A DNA stretch of 64,000 nt. Origin: Dryomyza anilis (taxonomy: Eukaryota; Arthropoda; Insecta; Diptera; Dryomyzidae). The stretch is from the NCBI GenBank assembly GCA_951804985.1, contig OX638132.1, positions 104,812,526-104,876,525 on the forward strand, given 5' to 3'. The notes beneath the pieces are model-generated. The model had not been told where the DNA came from. It worked only from the letters and a program-made list of their open reading frames with translations, and did not search any database. Positions 35,331-48,649 of the stretch are shown here, piece by piece; the first letter of the stretch is position 1, and each line of letters begins with the position of its first letter. Made by a program: the position numbers and the translations under genes.

Positions 35331-36230
35331 TTGGGTACATTTCTATCTAGTTATTACATAGAAAATAAATTTAAAAGTTTTTTTTTTATTTACATTCAAA
35401 ACATTCGAATTCTCATTTTAAAAATCATTTTTTAAATTAAGTAATATAAAGACTTGGTTAATAACAACGCTAAGGGGATGCCTCCAATATATGCAATGTA
35501 CAGTTTTGATCGAATAAAAGGATTATATGTTATTAGGAGGGAGCAAAGACGGAGTAGTATCGGTGGATGTATATTTTGAACTTGCCAATATCAAAGATGT
35601 CGGGAGATTATTCCACAAACGTATCGTTCGACTGAAGAACGAATTCTCTCTGTAATGCGTGGTTTTTTTTTAAAGCCCAGTGAATTGATTGATTTCGGAA
35701 ATAAAAAACTAAAATTAGAGTATTCCATTTGAATTAGGGAAAAGTATAAATTAAATTCAAAATATTCAATTTGGTTAAAGATAGCAACATGCTAATCTGA
35801 ATATATACAGCTGAATTATAGTACTAAAATCTGACTTTTTTTGAATGGAATATGCATTTTAATAAACCTGGAAATCGTAACTGAAACAAAAGAATTTAAC
35901 AAGGTTCTCCAGTAATTTCTATATTTTGATTATAACTTTAGATAGAATTGATCGATCGATATACGGAATCCACAATAAGAAATCACTTTGTATGTTATGT
36001 ATTGGAATGATCGTTATTTGAAAACTTCAAAAGGTTAATTTTGCAGAGAAAAAGTTACTAAAACTTTACTTTTGTACGGATGTGTTTATATATAGAATTC
36101 AATTATCTGAAAAGTTGGAATTTGTATCAAATAGATTTACTACGCGTGGATCTTTTAGATTTACCTTTATAAACAATTATTCTAAAACTGGTAAACTTAA
36201 TTAAAAATAAAATGTGCTGCAAGGACTGTT
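35331..36230. other. AT-rich intergenic DNA
   Basis: No gene, array or element recognised. Confidence 0.4.
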
Positions 36231-37560
36231 CGCTCAAAGCTATTAAAAAGTTTTCGGAATTCCGCGCTGTGGTGCGAGCGCGGTTTTCTTCTTTCAACAA
36301 TGAAGGTGTGATCGCACTGCTTTTGTTTCTGGTGTTGCATAAAATCCCATAATGTTCGCGTCGTTCGCGGAAATATTTTGCTTAATTTTACGCGTTGGCC
36401 AGACGTTTGCTACCTTTTCTTAACACAGAAAGGATCTTTAAATTGAGAGCATTAATTTAAAACATATATTTTTTTCGTACTTACCCACGCAAGCAGTATA
36501 AGTAGCAACAGCAGGAGACATCAGACGTGCTTTTATTCCACTCACACCAAATACAGGTGTTAAATTTCCTTAACTACTTCGCGATTGTTGTGTGTTTTGT
36601 TTGTTTGTTTGTTGTGCTTGTTGGGTCGGTCAAGCTGAAAATGTGCGCGATTAAGATTTTATTAGTTAAAGTTTTAAATTTCAACCAATTAATTTTATTT
36701 TTGGTCACACTTTATCTTGGCCGCTGATGCATGCGGCTCAAACCGTTTCACTACTACTTGGTGCGGTTGGAACTTCGTAGAATGCAGTTCGGCCGAAAGA
36801 TTCATATCGCTGGGGCGTTGAAAATTTTAATAATTAATTCCATTCCGTACCGCCATTTATTGCAGTATTTTATGATAACTTTTTAGTGTTTACTGGAAAT
36901 TCACTTTCACAGCATCGGTCGGTCGGTCGATCACCTAAAGATCTTCAAAATCTGGACTAACTGAGCGGCCTAGCATTTCTAGGAATTATGCTAGACAACA
37001 AGTTGAAATGTCAACGTAAATGTTTCATATTTAAGACAATATTAGCCACTTGAACCTCATAAACCATGGCAAAAGCCATAAACGTCAAAAACACCTATAA
37101 AGTAGAGCTGACAAAAAAAAAGATTTCTAATCTGCTGTTGAAATGTCGCTCGAATGTAAAACACAACGAAGCAGATATGAAGCGCATGCGTTTGTTATCC
37201 GGAAAAACACGATCCAAGTACCATTCCGTGTTGCGACATAATGCAAGATAAAGAGATTTCGAGACGATTTCTGGAAGCGATGCGATTCGGCCGAAGAAAG
37301 ACATAAAGACATAAAGAGTTAAAGCCAGAAGCTACTGCAAGGACATTAAAATGACGGTAAAAATATAACATTTTTTTATTATTTATACATTTTCCGCATT
37401 TCCACAGCATCGAGAACGGCAAAAGTCATTAAATGTGGCTGGCTTCTTTATTTCGTGGACTCGAACGTGGCTGCTTTAATTAAACTCATTATTTGGCATG
37501 TTGTACTTCTGTAGTAGCCGCGCTACTAACTGCTTCTACTTTAGGCTTAAATGCATTTAA
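36231..37560. other. Unique island, candidate regulatory DNA
   Basis: GC-richer non-repetitive sequence, including GTTTGTTTGTTTG (36597-36612) and GGTCGGTCGGTCG (36917-36930) runs. The small plus-strand frames at 36527 and 37066 look non-coding. Confidence 0.3.
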
Positions 37561-38013
37561 TTTTTTTTGTTTTTTTTTGTAGATTTATTAGAAAATGCGC
37601 TGCAGGGGGTTTTTTGAGTGCGGCGTCTACTCATTTAAGAACGGTATTATATATGATTGTTTTTTTGGAACTAACACTTTTTTTATGGGCTTCTTTGCAA
37701 AGTGTTGCTGCGTGTACAGGTAGTGAGTACTCTCTTAACTTATATCATAATCTTGTAGTTTTTAGTTATTTTTATCGCAGTCTGATAGGCGAGTGATCGA
37801 AAGTAAGTCATCAATCTTGCACATTTACGAGCATTCCAAATGATGCTCCTAAATCTAATCTTTAATATTTTTTTTTGTTTTCATTGCAATCTCTGGGTTG
37901 GCTTTATTTTGGTTGAACCAATAAATAGAGGAATTACGGAAAAATCATTTATTTGTCTTCTAGAAATTTGTTTTAATACGTTATAACCAAAATTTAAAAA
38001 ATGCGCACATTAA
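37561..38013. other. Intergenic DNA
   Basis: AT-rich, no recognised feature. Confidence 0.3.
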
Positions 38014-38548
38014 ATATGGGCATTTCCTGGGGATCCGGGCGGGACATTCGTACGTTTAAAACTTTAATGAGTCAAAGAAAATTAATGAATTTACTTGATA
38101 TTTTTTCCAAAAATTTAAAGTTCTATACGATAGATCAAAAGTTATAAATTAAATAGTGGTCGGTCCGCACGAGACAAAAACGGACGTGCATGTCAAGGTT
38201 CATATGGAAAGTCCAAAAGTCAACGAATTTTTTGAATTATTTTAAAAAATAGCTGAGATAATGTGCTTCTGGAGATAATGTGCTTCAAATTATTTTTCTG
38301 AATTATTTAGAATTGTTTAGAATTTCTGAATTATTTATTTTTGTATATGTGCACTTTGTTCGTAAAGTTTATAATTATTTCGTAATAAATCAGAGAATAA
38401 TTCCGGACATTCCGTAAGAAAATTTGCACTACGACTTTTAGTATTTTTTTTATACGTTTCCGTTAATGCAATATAATTTTATTTTCAGATACCGTTATTT
38501 CAAAGATTTGAGCATTCGGTCGTGTTTGACGTTTTTCTGGAAATACTC
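38014..38548. mobile_element. Inverted-repeat element with GGGCATTTCC ends, copy 1
   Basis: Left end ATATGGGCATTTCCTGG; the diverged right end TTTTTCTGGAAATACTCAT abuts a MITE. The interior matches 53651-54742 in reverse (GTACGTTTAAAACTTTAAT, CACTTTGTTCGTAAAGTTTA, TTATTTCGTAATAA). It is about half the length of that copy, through internal deletion. Confidence 0.7.
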
Positions 38549-38551
38549 ATA

Positions 38552-39218
38552 CACTCAGAAGAAAATGTACCATTAAGTACTTTATGGTACGACCATTGAT
38601 CTTATGGTTCATGAATTAATAGTTTTTTCTTTTTAAATCAAAAGTTTTCTAATTAATTTGATAGTATTCGAAAAATTCAGTACCATAAATCTAAATATTT
38701 CAATATTATTATATTTAATAGAATAAATACTATTGTTTTAATGGTTTCCTCCTATAAAAATAAACGAGGCATAAAAAACATAAAACGAATACAAACATGT
38801 TCGTTTTGTACGTCATTCTGCGTGTTTACTCAAAATGGTCGCATGTATTTTTTTGTAATAATCCACATAATTAAACGCGACATTGGTAAGGACTTAATGT
38901 ATTTAATGTAAATTCATTGTATTTAACCGTTTTCTATTTGTTACAGATAATTAATAATAAATCGAACTTCTATTATGGCGACGGACTCTAAATGCAGACT
39001 CAAGTAAAGGAAACTGAAGCGAACATTTTGCAACGAGAAGTGTCCATTTATGTGTGTGATTTTTTAAAAGTGAATTTCAGTTTCGACATTTAACTAAAAT
39101 AAATTATACAGTAAATTAACTAAAATCCACTTTTGTTTTAATAAATTATTAGAAAAATGTAATTCGACTATACTATAAAATTAATAACTTTTAATTTACC
39201 ATGTTTTTTTTCTGGGTG
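38552..39218. mobile_element. 667-bp TA-flanked MITE, copy 2 of the 26674 family
   Basis: TA at 38550-38551 and 39219-39220. Ends CACTCAGAAGAAAATGTACC and, from the right, CACCCAGAAAAAAAACATGG. Aligns in reverse with 26674-27559 but lacks about 190 bp near one end. Confidence 0.85.
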
Positions 39219-39220
39219 TA

Positions 39221-40470
39221 TGAGACACATTGAATAAAATTAAAATATAAAATGTCTTTTAAGCAATTCAAATGGAGGACGAGTAGTTGCACAATTTTTT
39301 AGTTTTAATAAATTGTTTCTGGTAGATATTTATGAATATTCACTACTTTTCCTTCACATTAATTTTTTCCATTAACATATTTTTTTTGTCATTACATTAA
39401 TATTTTTTATATATTCTGAATGTATTCACAGTAGTAAATTTCAGGCAGGTATAACCCCAGGTATAAGCAGGTATAACCCCTTCCCGACTAAATGATTTCC
39501 TTTCTTCTTTTTTATATGAAATGAACATTTTTGCAGTACTTTCCTATTCGTTTCTCAGAGAACGGCTCTCAGAAGGTCTCAAAAAATAGTTTGACTCATT
39601 ACTGTTAGCAATCCATTAGAAGGTGAGCAGTGCTTCGCTTTTGTATTTGAAAAGTATTAGAAATAGTCGCCAAATCGATTGGTGCTGATTCTCTAGAAGG
39701 TGTGCTGAAAGTACACTAGCTTCAGTGATGGCAGAAATGTGTATTGAGGATGTTAAGAAGTTGTTATAATAGGGTTTCTACTGGCAAGGCCTGGACAAAT
39801 TTACTACTGGGTTGTTTATGTTCTAAATAAACATGAAATAATAAAGAAAAAGCAAATTATTTGCCTTTTTGTAAAATTTCTAACATTTCTCACTTTACCC
39901 CAGAATTTCTTTAGAGTTCCGGAAATGAGCAGTTTTGAAAAATCTCCCAAAAAATCAATTAAAAGACATATAAATTTTATTCTGTTAATACAAAAAGTTA
40001 GATGACAAATCACTCCATGTAATAGATCTTTCAAAATAATTTTTAAAAACTATTTAATTTTTTTTTTAAGGTAGACAAAACGTTTTCCATTTTACCATAG
40101 TCTGTTAATAAATCTAAATTCAACTGCCCGTCAAAATTAAAATTTTGATTTAGTGTAGCCAATAAGGCAGCAATTTTTGGATACATTATTGGATTGGTTT
40201 TTGTTGTTAATAGCCCGATTTCCAAATTCTTATAATTTAGATTTTTTTAATTTAATAATCCAACAAAAGATAAGAATAAAATTATATTTTTGGCATTAGG
40301 CAGAGAAAGCCTTGTGCGACAAACAATAATTTGATTATACACGAATAAAAATTGTATGTTTGCAAGATATGGGCATCAAGTTCAATATTTTAGAAAAAAT
40401 TATGAATTTTTTGAACGGAAAGGTTTATGCAGTTTTGTGAAGCGTTATCATTTTTGATATATTGTAATAG
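39221..40470. other. AT-rich intergenic DNA
   Basis: A CAGGTATAACCCC word is duplicated at about 39446-39480. No gene recognised. Confidence 0.35.
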
Positions 40471-40472
40471 TT

Positions 40473-41292
40473 ATACCCTACACCTATGAGGTACAGGGTA
40501 TATTAACATTGTGCATATATTGTAACGCCCCTTAGGAGGCGTGTCCGGTATGGAAAAGTATATATATTCTTGATCAGCATCACTACCCGAGTCCGTTTAG
40601 CCATGTCCGTCTGTCTGTCTTGCTGTCTTGCTGTCCGAATACAGAATAACTTGAGAAATACTGATCAGAATGCGATGAAATTTCGTCTCAATATATTTTA
40701 GCCAAAAGTAGGAACTGAGTTTGAAAATGAGCCAAATCGGTCAACGGACACGCCCACCTCTCATACAAGTCACTTTTAAATAACTCTTTCGGAACTAATA
40801 ACTCGAAAAGTATTCAAGGTATAGTTATAAAATTTAAAACATATTGTTAGAATTCACCTATAAATATGTGGTCCAAAAATGGGCGTGATTCGCCTACTTT
40901 TTTTTTCATTATTTCCCGGGTTTTCATAGTGGAAATTTGATCCGTAAATAAATTATTAAAATCAAATCTATAAAATATTAGCCTTTCAAAATTTTAAATA
41001 TAGGCGTGGTCCGCCCAATTATATTTTTTAATTTTTTTTTTAGTTGTTTATAATTTTATATAAATTTTTTAATTTATGGGGATATAAGACGTAAATTTCT
41101 GATATATGAATAATATTCTGAGGGTGGGGAGGTTCAGCATAATTAAAAATTTAAAATTAAGGTATGCAAATAAATATCCCACATTAATATCCCCACCAAA
41201 GGTGTAGGGTATTCCATAGTCGGGCTTGACCGACTATAAAAATCCGCCCCATGTGACCGAACTTACCCATGTGACCTAACTTTCCCAACTCG
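40473..41292 (+). mobile_element. ATACCCTACACC-type element, copy 6 (full length)
   Basis: Complete from ATACCCTACACCTATGAGGT to CTTTCCCAACTCG. Its first 500 bp are almost identical to copies 3 and 5. The terminal CATGTGACC duplication is shared with copy 4. Confidence 0.88.
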
Positions 41293-42100
41293 TTTTTTAA
41301 TTGAAATAGTTTTATTTTTTTTTTTCAATTTTTGAGTTGTTTTTTGTATATATCTCGAATTCTAAACTTTTCCGATTGTAATCAAATGTTCTCTTATCTT
41401 TTTTCTGGAATTTAAAATAATTAGAAGAGAGCAATATACTGAAAAAATTTTGAATTGTGCTAGATCTCGAAAACAGGAAGCAAATATAATACAACTGATC
41501 AGTGTTTCATTTTGGAAAAATATAAATAGTCATTGTTTACGTAGAACGTAAACACAATGTGTGTGAACACGCCCGCCAGACCCACTCGTTGCAGCGATAC
41601 TCGCTGCATTGAGTTTTGACGTTAAAAAGTGCAAGATCGTCACTCGTTTCGTTTATCTTAAAACGTACACTCTCGACCCACCCGTCTTCGGACTTTTAAA
41701 CATAAAATATTAAATTTCGTTTGATACATGAATCAAAAATTGTAGTCACACGATATTCAACCGATATTCAAACGAATTGTAGCCGATATCGTTGTCACCG
41801 GGAAATACATGATCGACACGCTAATGTTTGAAATCGAATTGTATTTAATTAGAGCTTCGGACTTAATTGTAGTTTTTTGATTTATAAGTCTAAATGTATT
41901 GAAAATAAATATTTCGTGGAAATATAAATGCGTTCTTCAGAACTTATAGGATTTTAGTTTATAGTCTAAATGGAATATAACAAATTTAAACAAAAATATT
42001 TAAAAGTAAATAGTCAAATAAGAAATTATTATCCATTCCTGACAATAAATATCCGAGTTCCAGCTTAAAAATTATTTCCCACAATTCCAACGATGTAATT
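41293..42100. other. AT-rich intergenic DNA
   Basis: 41520-41700 is slightly GC-richer with a CACTCGTT-containing block. Nothing specific recognised. Confidence 0.3.
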
Positions 42101-43010
42101 GAAATCGATTCGAATGCAACTCCATGGCAACTCATCACTCCTTCAATAAAACCAATAAATTATACTTTCTCGCACAGCGCATCTAATTTAACCGCATTAC
42201 GTACCATTTTCAATTTCACCTGAAATCTATAACAGGAGCCTAGTAGAATAACCCACCGTCTGTCCGCACGGTACACGGTAACCTCTGATTAATGCCACGC
42301 ATGGTGTCATATGTCACGGGAGCAGCACATCAACCAGTGGGCATGAAATAACCTGGAATTGTCAGCGCAAAGAAAGCCATTTAAATCATTTAAAATGTTT
42401 CACCGAAACGCGCGCCTCTAACTCCAGTCAGTGTCAGTGATACCAGCCATCAACAGCAACAGCAACAAATTAACATTCATAATACTTGAATCGGTCATAA
42501 CTGAAGTTGGTTCGGTCGTTCGTTAGTTGGTCGGCTGCTTATTGCCGTTGACATCTCTTCCGAGAAATCAGCGTAAATTATGACCAACTTTGGTGTGGAA
42601 TGAAATCAAGTGTCACTTTTTACGTCCGTCCGTCTGCCTGTCTGTCTGTCCGTTTGTGTCACGTTGGCCGCTGTCCGTGGAGCTGATTATATTTGGTGCC
42701 GCCATTGCAACTGATTTTAATTTGTTGTCAGCTATTGTTGCTGCTGCTGTGTTGCTCATGTGCGTGCCACTGTGCAACGCTACGCCGAAGTGGTTGGCAC
42801 TGGTTGCTGCTGCTGCAACGTGCGAGCCCCACACCCACCTGTTGCCGCATAATTCGCACCTTAACACATTGCAGTCCGTCCGTCGGTGGCAGTGTGGTGT
42901 TAGTGTGGTTGTTGTTGTCAAGACAGTGCTTATTATGTGTTGACAAGTGTTGCAGTCTTTCATTTTACATTTAATTGCGCTGCTGATTTATTTAAATGCA
43001 TTTTACAAGC
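42101..43010. other. Unique island, candidate regulatory DNA
   Basis: GC-richer sequence with CAACAG, GTCGGT and TGCTGCTG triplet runs and a GTCCGTCTG run. Frames are open on both strands at 42590-42960 because of the triplet composition. No protein features. Confidence 0.35.
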
Positions 43011-43910
43011 CTTTTTACAGATTAGGAGATATTATATAATATAATACACATTGTTTTTATTGCATTTGGCGCATAAATTTTAGCATGTTTTTGCTAAAAG
43101 TATTGTTTTCTGCTCCATTTCCAATGCGGTCTTACTTAAAATAGAATATTCTATATAAAATTGAAATTTTCGATTCGAGAAAATTCCAAATTAAATTTAT
43201 ATTTTTTCTATTTAAATTGAGAGTATTTTTAATTGTAATTGAGATTTTTCTCAGTCTGCCATATCTCCGAGACATCCAATGCTTCGAATATTTATCGAAT
43301 AACTTCGAGAAAAAAGTTTGATCTCGTTGCTTTATCGAGTCTAATTTTTATAATTTCTCGTACATTCAAATTCATTGACAAGATACGATATATAAACATT
43401 TATCGCATTGATATCGTAATACTTTTCCAAACAATATCGAACTTTGATCATTTTTTCATCGATATCGTTCGGATTTCAAAAAATGTCTCGTACCGAGAAA
43501 ACTCCGACAAAATGCATCGATATCTACCTACCATGTTGGTCAAATCTGGCGCTCGATATCAATATGAGAAAGTGTTCGATATCGTGGGATTTCTCCTTTT
43601 TCTCACATTGATTAAGAACGGTACATGAAATGGTTTTTTTGTTATTTTATTTCAAAATTAAATTTTAAACATTGTAAACATTTTAAATCAAATCAAATTG
43701 AGATATAATATGTCTGAAATAAAAAGCCACAATAACTTTTGTCAAAAGAAATATCTGCATATTTGGAATTTATTTCTATGATAAGTGAACATTTCATTTT
43801 TTTTTTCATTTTGAAATATTAAATTTCAATTACATTTGGAATTTCAACTGAAAAATGTTAATTTAATTATGAATTTTCTCGAGATCAAATTGAATTGAAA
43901 ATGTTCTAAA
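43011..43910. other. AT-rich DNA with TCGATATCG-like words
   Basis: 43380-43590 is unusually rich in CGATATCG/ATCGATAT words, similar to the interior of the hAT element at 15640-15910. It may be a diverged dispersed repeat. Confidence 0.35.
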
Positions 43911-43912
43911 TT

Positions 43913-44265
43913 ACACTACCCAACACTCTTTTGGGACAAACATCCAATACAACATTTCTATATAATTCGGGGATCCTAGTTCTAACTGCATACTCAGTTT
44001 TTTTCGTAATAGTTACGTAACGTTTTAAAAAATTGAAATCGAATTTTATGTTACTTTTCAGACACGTTTTCAAATAAAAAAATACTGTACTTTACAAAAC
44101 TAGTTTCCCAAAAAACTTTAAACTCAATTTTATTTCTAATTGTACGGTCTAATTTTAATATATAAATATATTGGAATATATTTGGATCTAAACTAAAAAC
44201 AAAATTTAGACTATTTTGGGCTAATTTATATAGTACTTTTAAACGTATGATGAAAAAAATTCTAA
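43913..44265. mobile_element. Partial ACACTACC-type MITE
   Basis: Starts ACACTACCCAACACTC and shares GCATACTCAGTTTTTTTCG and TTTGGATCTAAAC with 30982-31465. The far end is not identified. Confidence 0.55.
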
Positions 44266-44980
44266 CATTTAAAAAATTAACTTTTCAATCGGTTCTATTT
44301 CTTAATACATTCTATTTGAAGACTATTTTTTACCTCTTGTTTATAATAAAAATTCAACCAAATTATGTTCTTATTGCTTATAATTTGAAAACATCATTAC
44401 ATTATTACTTAATCATGCTAATTCTTATTCTTAATCACATCGTTATCTTGCTGAAATTAACATTGTAGCTCAATTCTTTGTTCGACCTTTGAAATAGTAA
44501 TGTCTTTTAGGATATCAACATATTATTATTATTTGTTAATTTTGTCTCGAATTTTTATACCCATGCCATTTCCGGAAAAAAACCCATATAATTATTATTA
44601 TTATAAAACTGTTTCCAATATATTTCAGAGTGGCTTTGTTCTCAAGTAGTATAATTCAGATTTTAGCGAAAATCGACATCCATTTCAAACAAATTATTTT
44701 GTGGTATATACTTCTTCATATAATTTTGTCCTCCTTAGAATAAAATATATAATTACATAGATTTAGTTAATTGCATAGTGAAATATAATGACTCATTTGA
44801 TTTATTTTTTTTTTTGTACCGATCGACTTATTGGACTTTTTTCTCCAAAGACATTATAATAGTTTCCTGACTTTTTCTACTGGTTATATCTTCCCGTTAA
44901 CGGATATAAATCCCGTTAGTTGTTATGAAAAATCCATTTAAAATGATGGTAAAATATTAAGATACAAACTTAAAGTGTAG
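44266..44980. other. AT-rich intergenic DNA
   Basis: No feature recognised. Confidence 0.3.
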
Positions 44981-45130
44981 TCAGTGGAAGTCATCCTTAG
45001 GAAGTTCCCTATAATCGCTCCTTCGACGCCAGAGACGCACAATGAACCATTTCGCTACAAAATAACGAAATGTAATGGTTATCCCTAGAAATCTTTCGGA
45101 CCACATAGAGTTATACTCATTTTCGAGTAC
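44981..45130 (-). CDS. Candidate orphan terminal exon, 49 codons (weak)
   Basis: On the minus strand a run of thymines ending in ACAG (45131-45144) precedes an open frame that starts VLENEYNSMW, contains a hydrophobic stretch FLGITITFRYFVAKWFIV followed by basic RLWRRR, and ends ELPKDDFH-TGA at 44981-44983. The stretch is GC-richer than its surroundings and reads like the cytoplasmic end of a membrane protein. No upstream exon or poly(A) signal could be found and I recognise no family. It may be a chance frame or a relic. Confidence 0.25.
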   Translation of the reverse strand, partial: VLENEYNSMWSERFLGITITFRYFVAKWFIVRLWRRRSDYRELPKDDFH

Positions 45131-45740
45131 CTGTAAAAAAAAAAATGTTAATTCCGCACGTGTTATAGGTCCATACAGACTTCTTTGTTCAAGTATAAAA
45201 GGGTGGTCTTATTCTAATTCTTATTTCATATGACCAATCAAAAATATTTAACCAACGTACCCAGAAAATAAGATAAAATTTCAGATTCTGGTGTAATATG
45301 AGAATTTATGAGGATGTATTTAATATTTAGGTGTTTTGTGTTTGAGGCTTTTATGTTTGGGTCTTTTATATTTAATTAATGGCAAAATATTGAATTCTAA
45401 ATATTTTAAATGTTGAAAAAAAAAATTATAATTATTAGATAAATTGAATGGTTTGAACAAAAAATATGCTGCATGCAGTGAAGTGAAATCGGACGAGAGA
45501 CTTCACTATAATACTGTCGACTGTCATTGCAAAATACACTCAATACTGTAAGTGCAGTAGTACATATCTTGCAGTACTAACTTCAAAATCGTTTGTGCAG
45601 ATGTCATATTTCCCCGCGTAAGAAATATTTCATTACTGTAAAAAAAATTTATTAAAATAAGCCATATTTCAAAAATTTAAGTTTTATAAATTTATTGAAA
45701 TTTTATAATATCATCATAAATCACTGTTGAAAATAATTGG
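45131..45740. other. AT-rich intergenic DNA
   Basis: 45460-45605 has several GCAGT/ACTGC words in opposite orientations (weak fold-back). Otherwise featureless. Confidence 0.3.
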
Positions 45741-45744
45741 ACGC

Positions 45745-46497
45745 TGGAACGCGATCACGTCCATTTTTAAAATATATGTGAAGACCGGAGTAAGGTTAAT
45801 ATTTCCAAGATTTGTTTTCAAAAATTTACGACAAAAATGTCCATAAGTACAACAAAAAAATAAAAGTGTGCGGACCACACCTAAATTTAAAATTGTGTAA
45901 TACTAATCCTTACAAACCATTTGATGATAATTTTTAAATTCGATATTATAATGATAAATTTTAGATATAAAACTTAAAGTATTTGAAAATTTAATTGCGT
46001 GTTCTTTATAATTTTTGTCAAAAAATAAAATTTTCTGAACAAATAAAATTTGTTTATCGAAAATAAATCCATTTATGATATCATCTTCATATCTACAATG
46101 ACAAAAACAACGATATCGTTATAGACAGGTTCGTTTTTATCGAAACCCCTATCGTTTTCGTATCATTATAGATAATCGACAATTTGAGCCTATAAACGAT
46201 ATCGTAAAATTATCGTTTGGTTTGCTGGGATGTTTCATAGATTTCATTTTAATAATTCACGGCTAAAATTTCCACAACAAAAACCCTGGAAATAATGCAA
46301 GGAAAAATGTCACGCCCATTATCTTAAATACTTTTCGAGTTATTAGTTCCTAAAATGTTATATAAAAGTGACTTTTATGGGAGCTGGGTGTCGCTTCTGA
46401 TCAGTATTTCTCAAGTTTTTGTGTATTCGGACAAACATACGGGGCGTTACAATATCTGCACAAAGTTAATATACCCTTTACCTCATAGGTGTAGGGT
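45745..46497 (-). mobile_element. ATACCCTACACC-type element, copy 7 (reverse, rearranged)
   Basis: 46228-46497 is a clear reverse copy (GATCAGTATTTCTCAAG, GTTACAATATCTGCAC, CTCATAGGTGTAGGGTA) with deletions. It is interrupted at 46075-46225 by the CGATA-rich repeat. Weaker matches (GTGCGGACCACACCTAAATT) continue to about 45745. Confidence 0.65.
46075..46225. repeat. CGATA-rich dispersed repeat, copy 2
   Basis: CCCCTATCGTTTTCGTATCA and AACGATATCG words match 33956-34080 in reverse. It lies within copy 7 of the dispersed element, suggesting insertion. Confidence 0.55.
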
Positions 46498-46950
46498 AAA
46501 ATATCCAAAAATCAATTTTGAATGATTTTAAATAATGTATAAAGATCTATTTTTTGTATTGAAGGCATATTTTAATTTTTGAAAGTAAAAGATGCAACCA
46601 TTATTTCAAAAATAGCAATGGTTTTATCAAATTTGGTCTACTTTTATTATAGCCATATCATCCTAGATACTTTCGTTTTTATAAACAAAAAACTCAATTA
46701 CTATAGGTAATCGAAAAACATATAAATGGTATTATTTAATTGCTGAGATGTTGATAATTATTGAAAAATACTATAGACAATTTTTTGATCAAATAAATTA
46801 CAAATTGGAGCAAAAATTTTAAAATATTTTTAATATTTATTTTTTTATCATCAAAGGCTTCAAACAACACTTCCGTTTTTGAAATCCGTCAGTAGTAACT
46901 TTGCTTCAGTCGTAACATTTCTTTAATAAATACATTATTTCGTTCTGCTC
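46498..46950. other. AT-rich intergenic DNA
   Basis: Nothing recognised. Confidence 0.3.
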
Positions 46951-48560
46951 ACTCTAGGCATCTGTATTTGAAATTCCTGTAAAACTCAAAATATTGATGG
47001 TCCTTTCCACCTCCTACAGATGATTAATTGACCGACATGCATCAACATCGGCTCAAAATGCAGATTCACCTCGGCAACGAAATTAGTTCAGAACTTAATT
47101 AACTCGAACTTTCAATGGAAATTTGAAGAAACCAAAAAAAAAAAATTCTCACATTTTTAGCGCGTGAGACGCACTCGAGTGCCAGACCCAAAAAACTAAT
47201 CAAGATGTTAAGCGGCCATCAGCGCATTGAACTAGATTGATGGCACCTTCGATGGCTGGACGGATGGATTGGATGGCTGGATGGATTGTTGAACACTTGG
47301 TTTTGTACATGTCTTAAACTGGCCCAGCTGTGTGGCTACGACTCGGCTTTAATAAGCAAATACCTCTCTAGCTGATATTTCAATTTGGGTTTTCAAAATG
47401 TTACGCTTTTATTTGCCGCAATGCAACCGCAGGCTGCTTTCTAGGGATGCGCACTTGATGAGTATTGATTAGCATGTGCCCAGTAAATTGATGGGTTATT
47501 TAATATGTTTTGTATTGTAAATTGTTCAAATAACAGCGCAGTTAAAAATAAAATACATATTCAACAACTTCATTTAATTGCTCGGATTAATTATTAAATG
47601 CCTTTGTGTCAGGTGCTCTTTAAGGGTTTTATAATTTTGAGCCAGCTGATTTTTATTTGTTAATCACATATTTTGTACAAAAATAAATAAATTTATTAGT
47701 CAGTTGCAGTTTTCTCCTGGGGCCAAATCAATTACCAGCCACAGCCATAAAATAAAACTTGAAGACCACGAAAGCCATAACTTTTGACCGCGTTTTGTTC
47801 CACGTACCACGTACTACCACGCGACCCTTAAGTGCAAATAAATATTAGTTTTTGTGGCACCCAAACCATGGAGATGTGGAAAAATTACGCTGAGCCACAT
47901 TTAAGCCTCGCATTCGAGCCGGTCGGTAACTCCCTAATGTTAGGTTGCGCTCTCCGGCTCAAATGGGCCTAAATCAACCATCGCACACTCGTGCAGTTGG
48001 CTGTGACTGTGGCTGCAAGTTGGTAACTTATACAACAACAAACCAAGATAAATGTTGTGCTAATTTGAATTTAATTATAGCCTAGTTATGAAGAAAACCC
48101 ATTAACACATGATAGGGGCCGTACACACGGACAGAGCTATAGACAGGCAAGACGGACACTCGAACAGACGAACAGAAAGACAGACAGACTGACTTACAGA
48201 CGGAGGCACAAACAGTCGAATGGAACAGACGAGTGAAGACAAATGGACGGACGGTTGGCTGGATGGATAGATAGATGGACAGACACCCGGCCATGTTTTG
48301 CAAATATTTTGACTTTGGGTAGAAAGGTTAAACCAAGAACTGTGTTGGTAGGGACATGATGTGAATTTGCGAAATGCGCGTTTGCCAACACTGACACATA
48401 CACCCTCCGAGCATAAGTTGGCAACTGACTGTTTGTATATCCGGTGCAAATTACCTGAAATATGGCGTTTAAACTGGTCTTTAGCTGATGGTCGATCCGA
48501 CTGGACTCTGGGCAGGAGCGGACTGACCATTCGAACCAATAGAGTTTTCAAAATCCACCT
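46951..48560. other. Unique island, candidate regulatory DNA
   Basis: Largest GC-richer non-repetitive stretch. Includes GGATGGATTGGATGGCTGGA-type (47265) and AGACAGACAGAC-type (48177) microsatellite runs that generate spurious minus-strand frames up to 149 codons. Confidence 0.35.
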
Positions 48561-48649
48561 GTATTAAATCCTGCTGTACAGAATACACTTGTAAAAAGTC
48601 TACCCGGTGATTATTATTGTTTTTTTACAGAGAACCCGCGACAAAATTC

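Noticed and set aside
42590..42974. 117-codon and overlapping frames on both strands
   Set aside because: Open on both strands because of TGC/GTT triplet runs. No protein-like signature.
43239..43628. 129-codon plus-strand frame
   Set aside because: Falls in CGATATCG-rich repeat-like DNA. Composition follows base content.
48102..48551. 149-codon minus-strand frame
   Set aside because: Driven by CAGA/GGAC microsatellite sequence. Cys/Ser/Val-rich with no domain.
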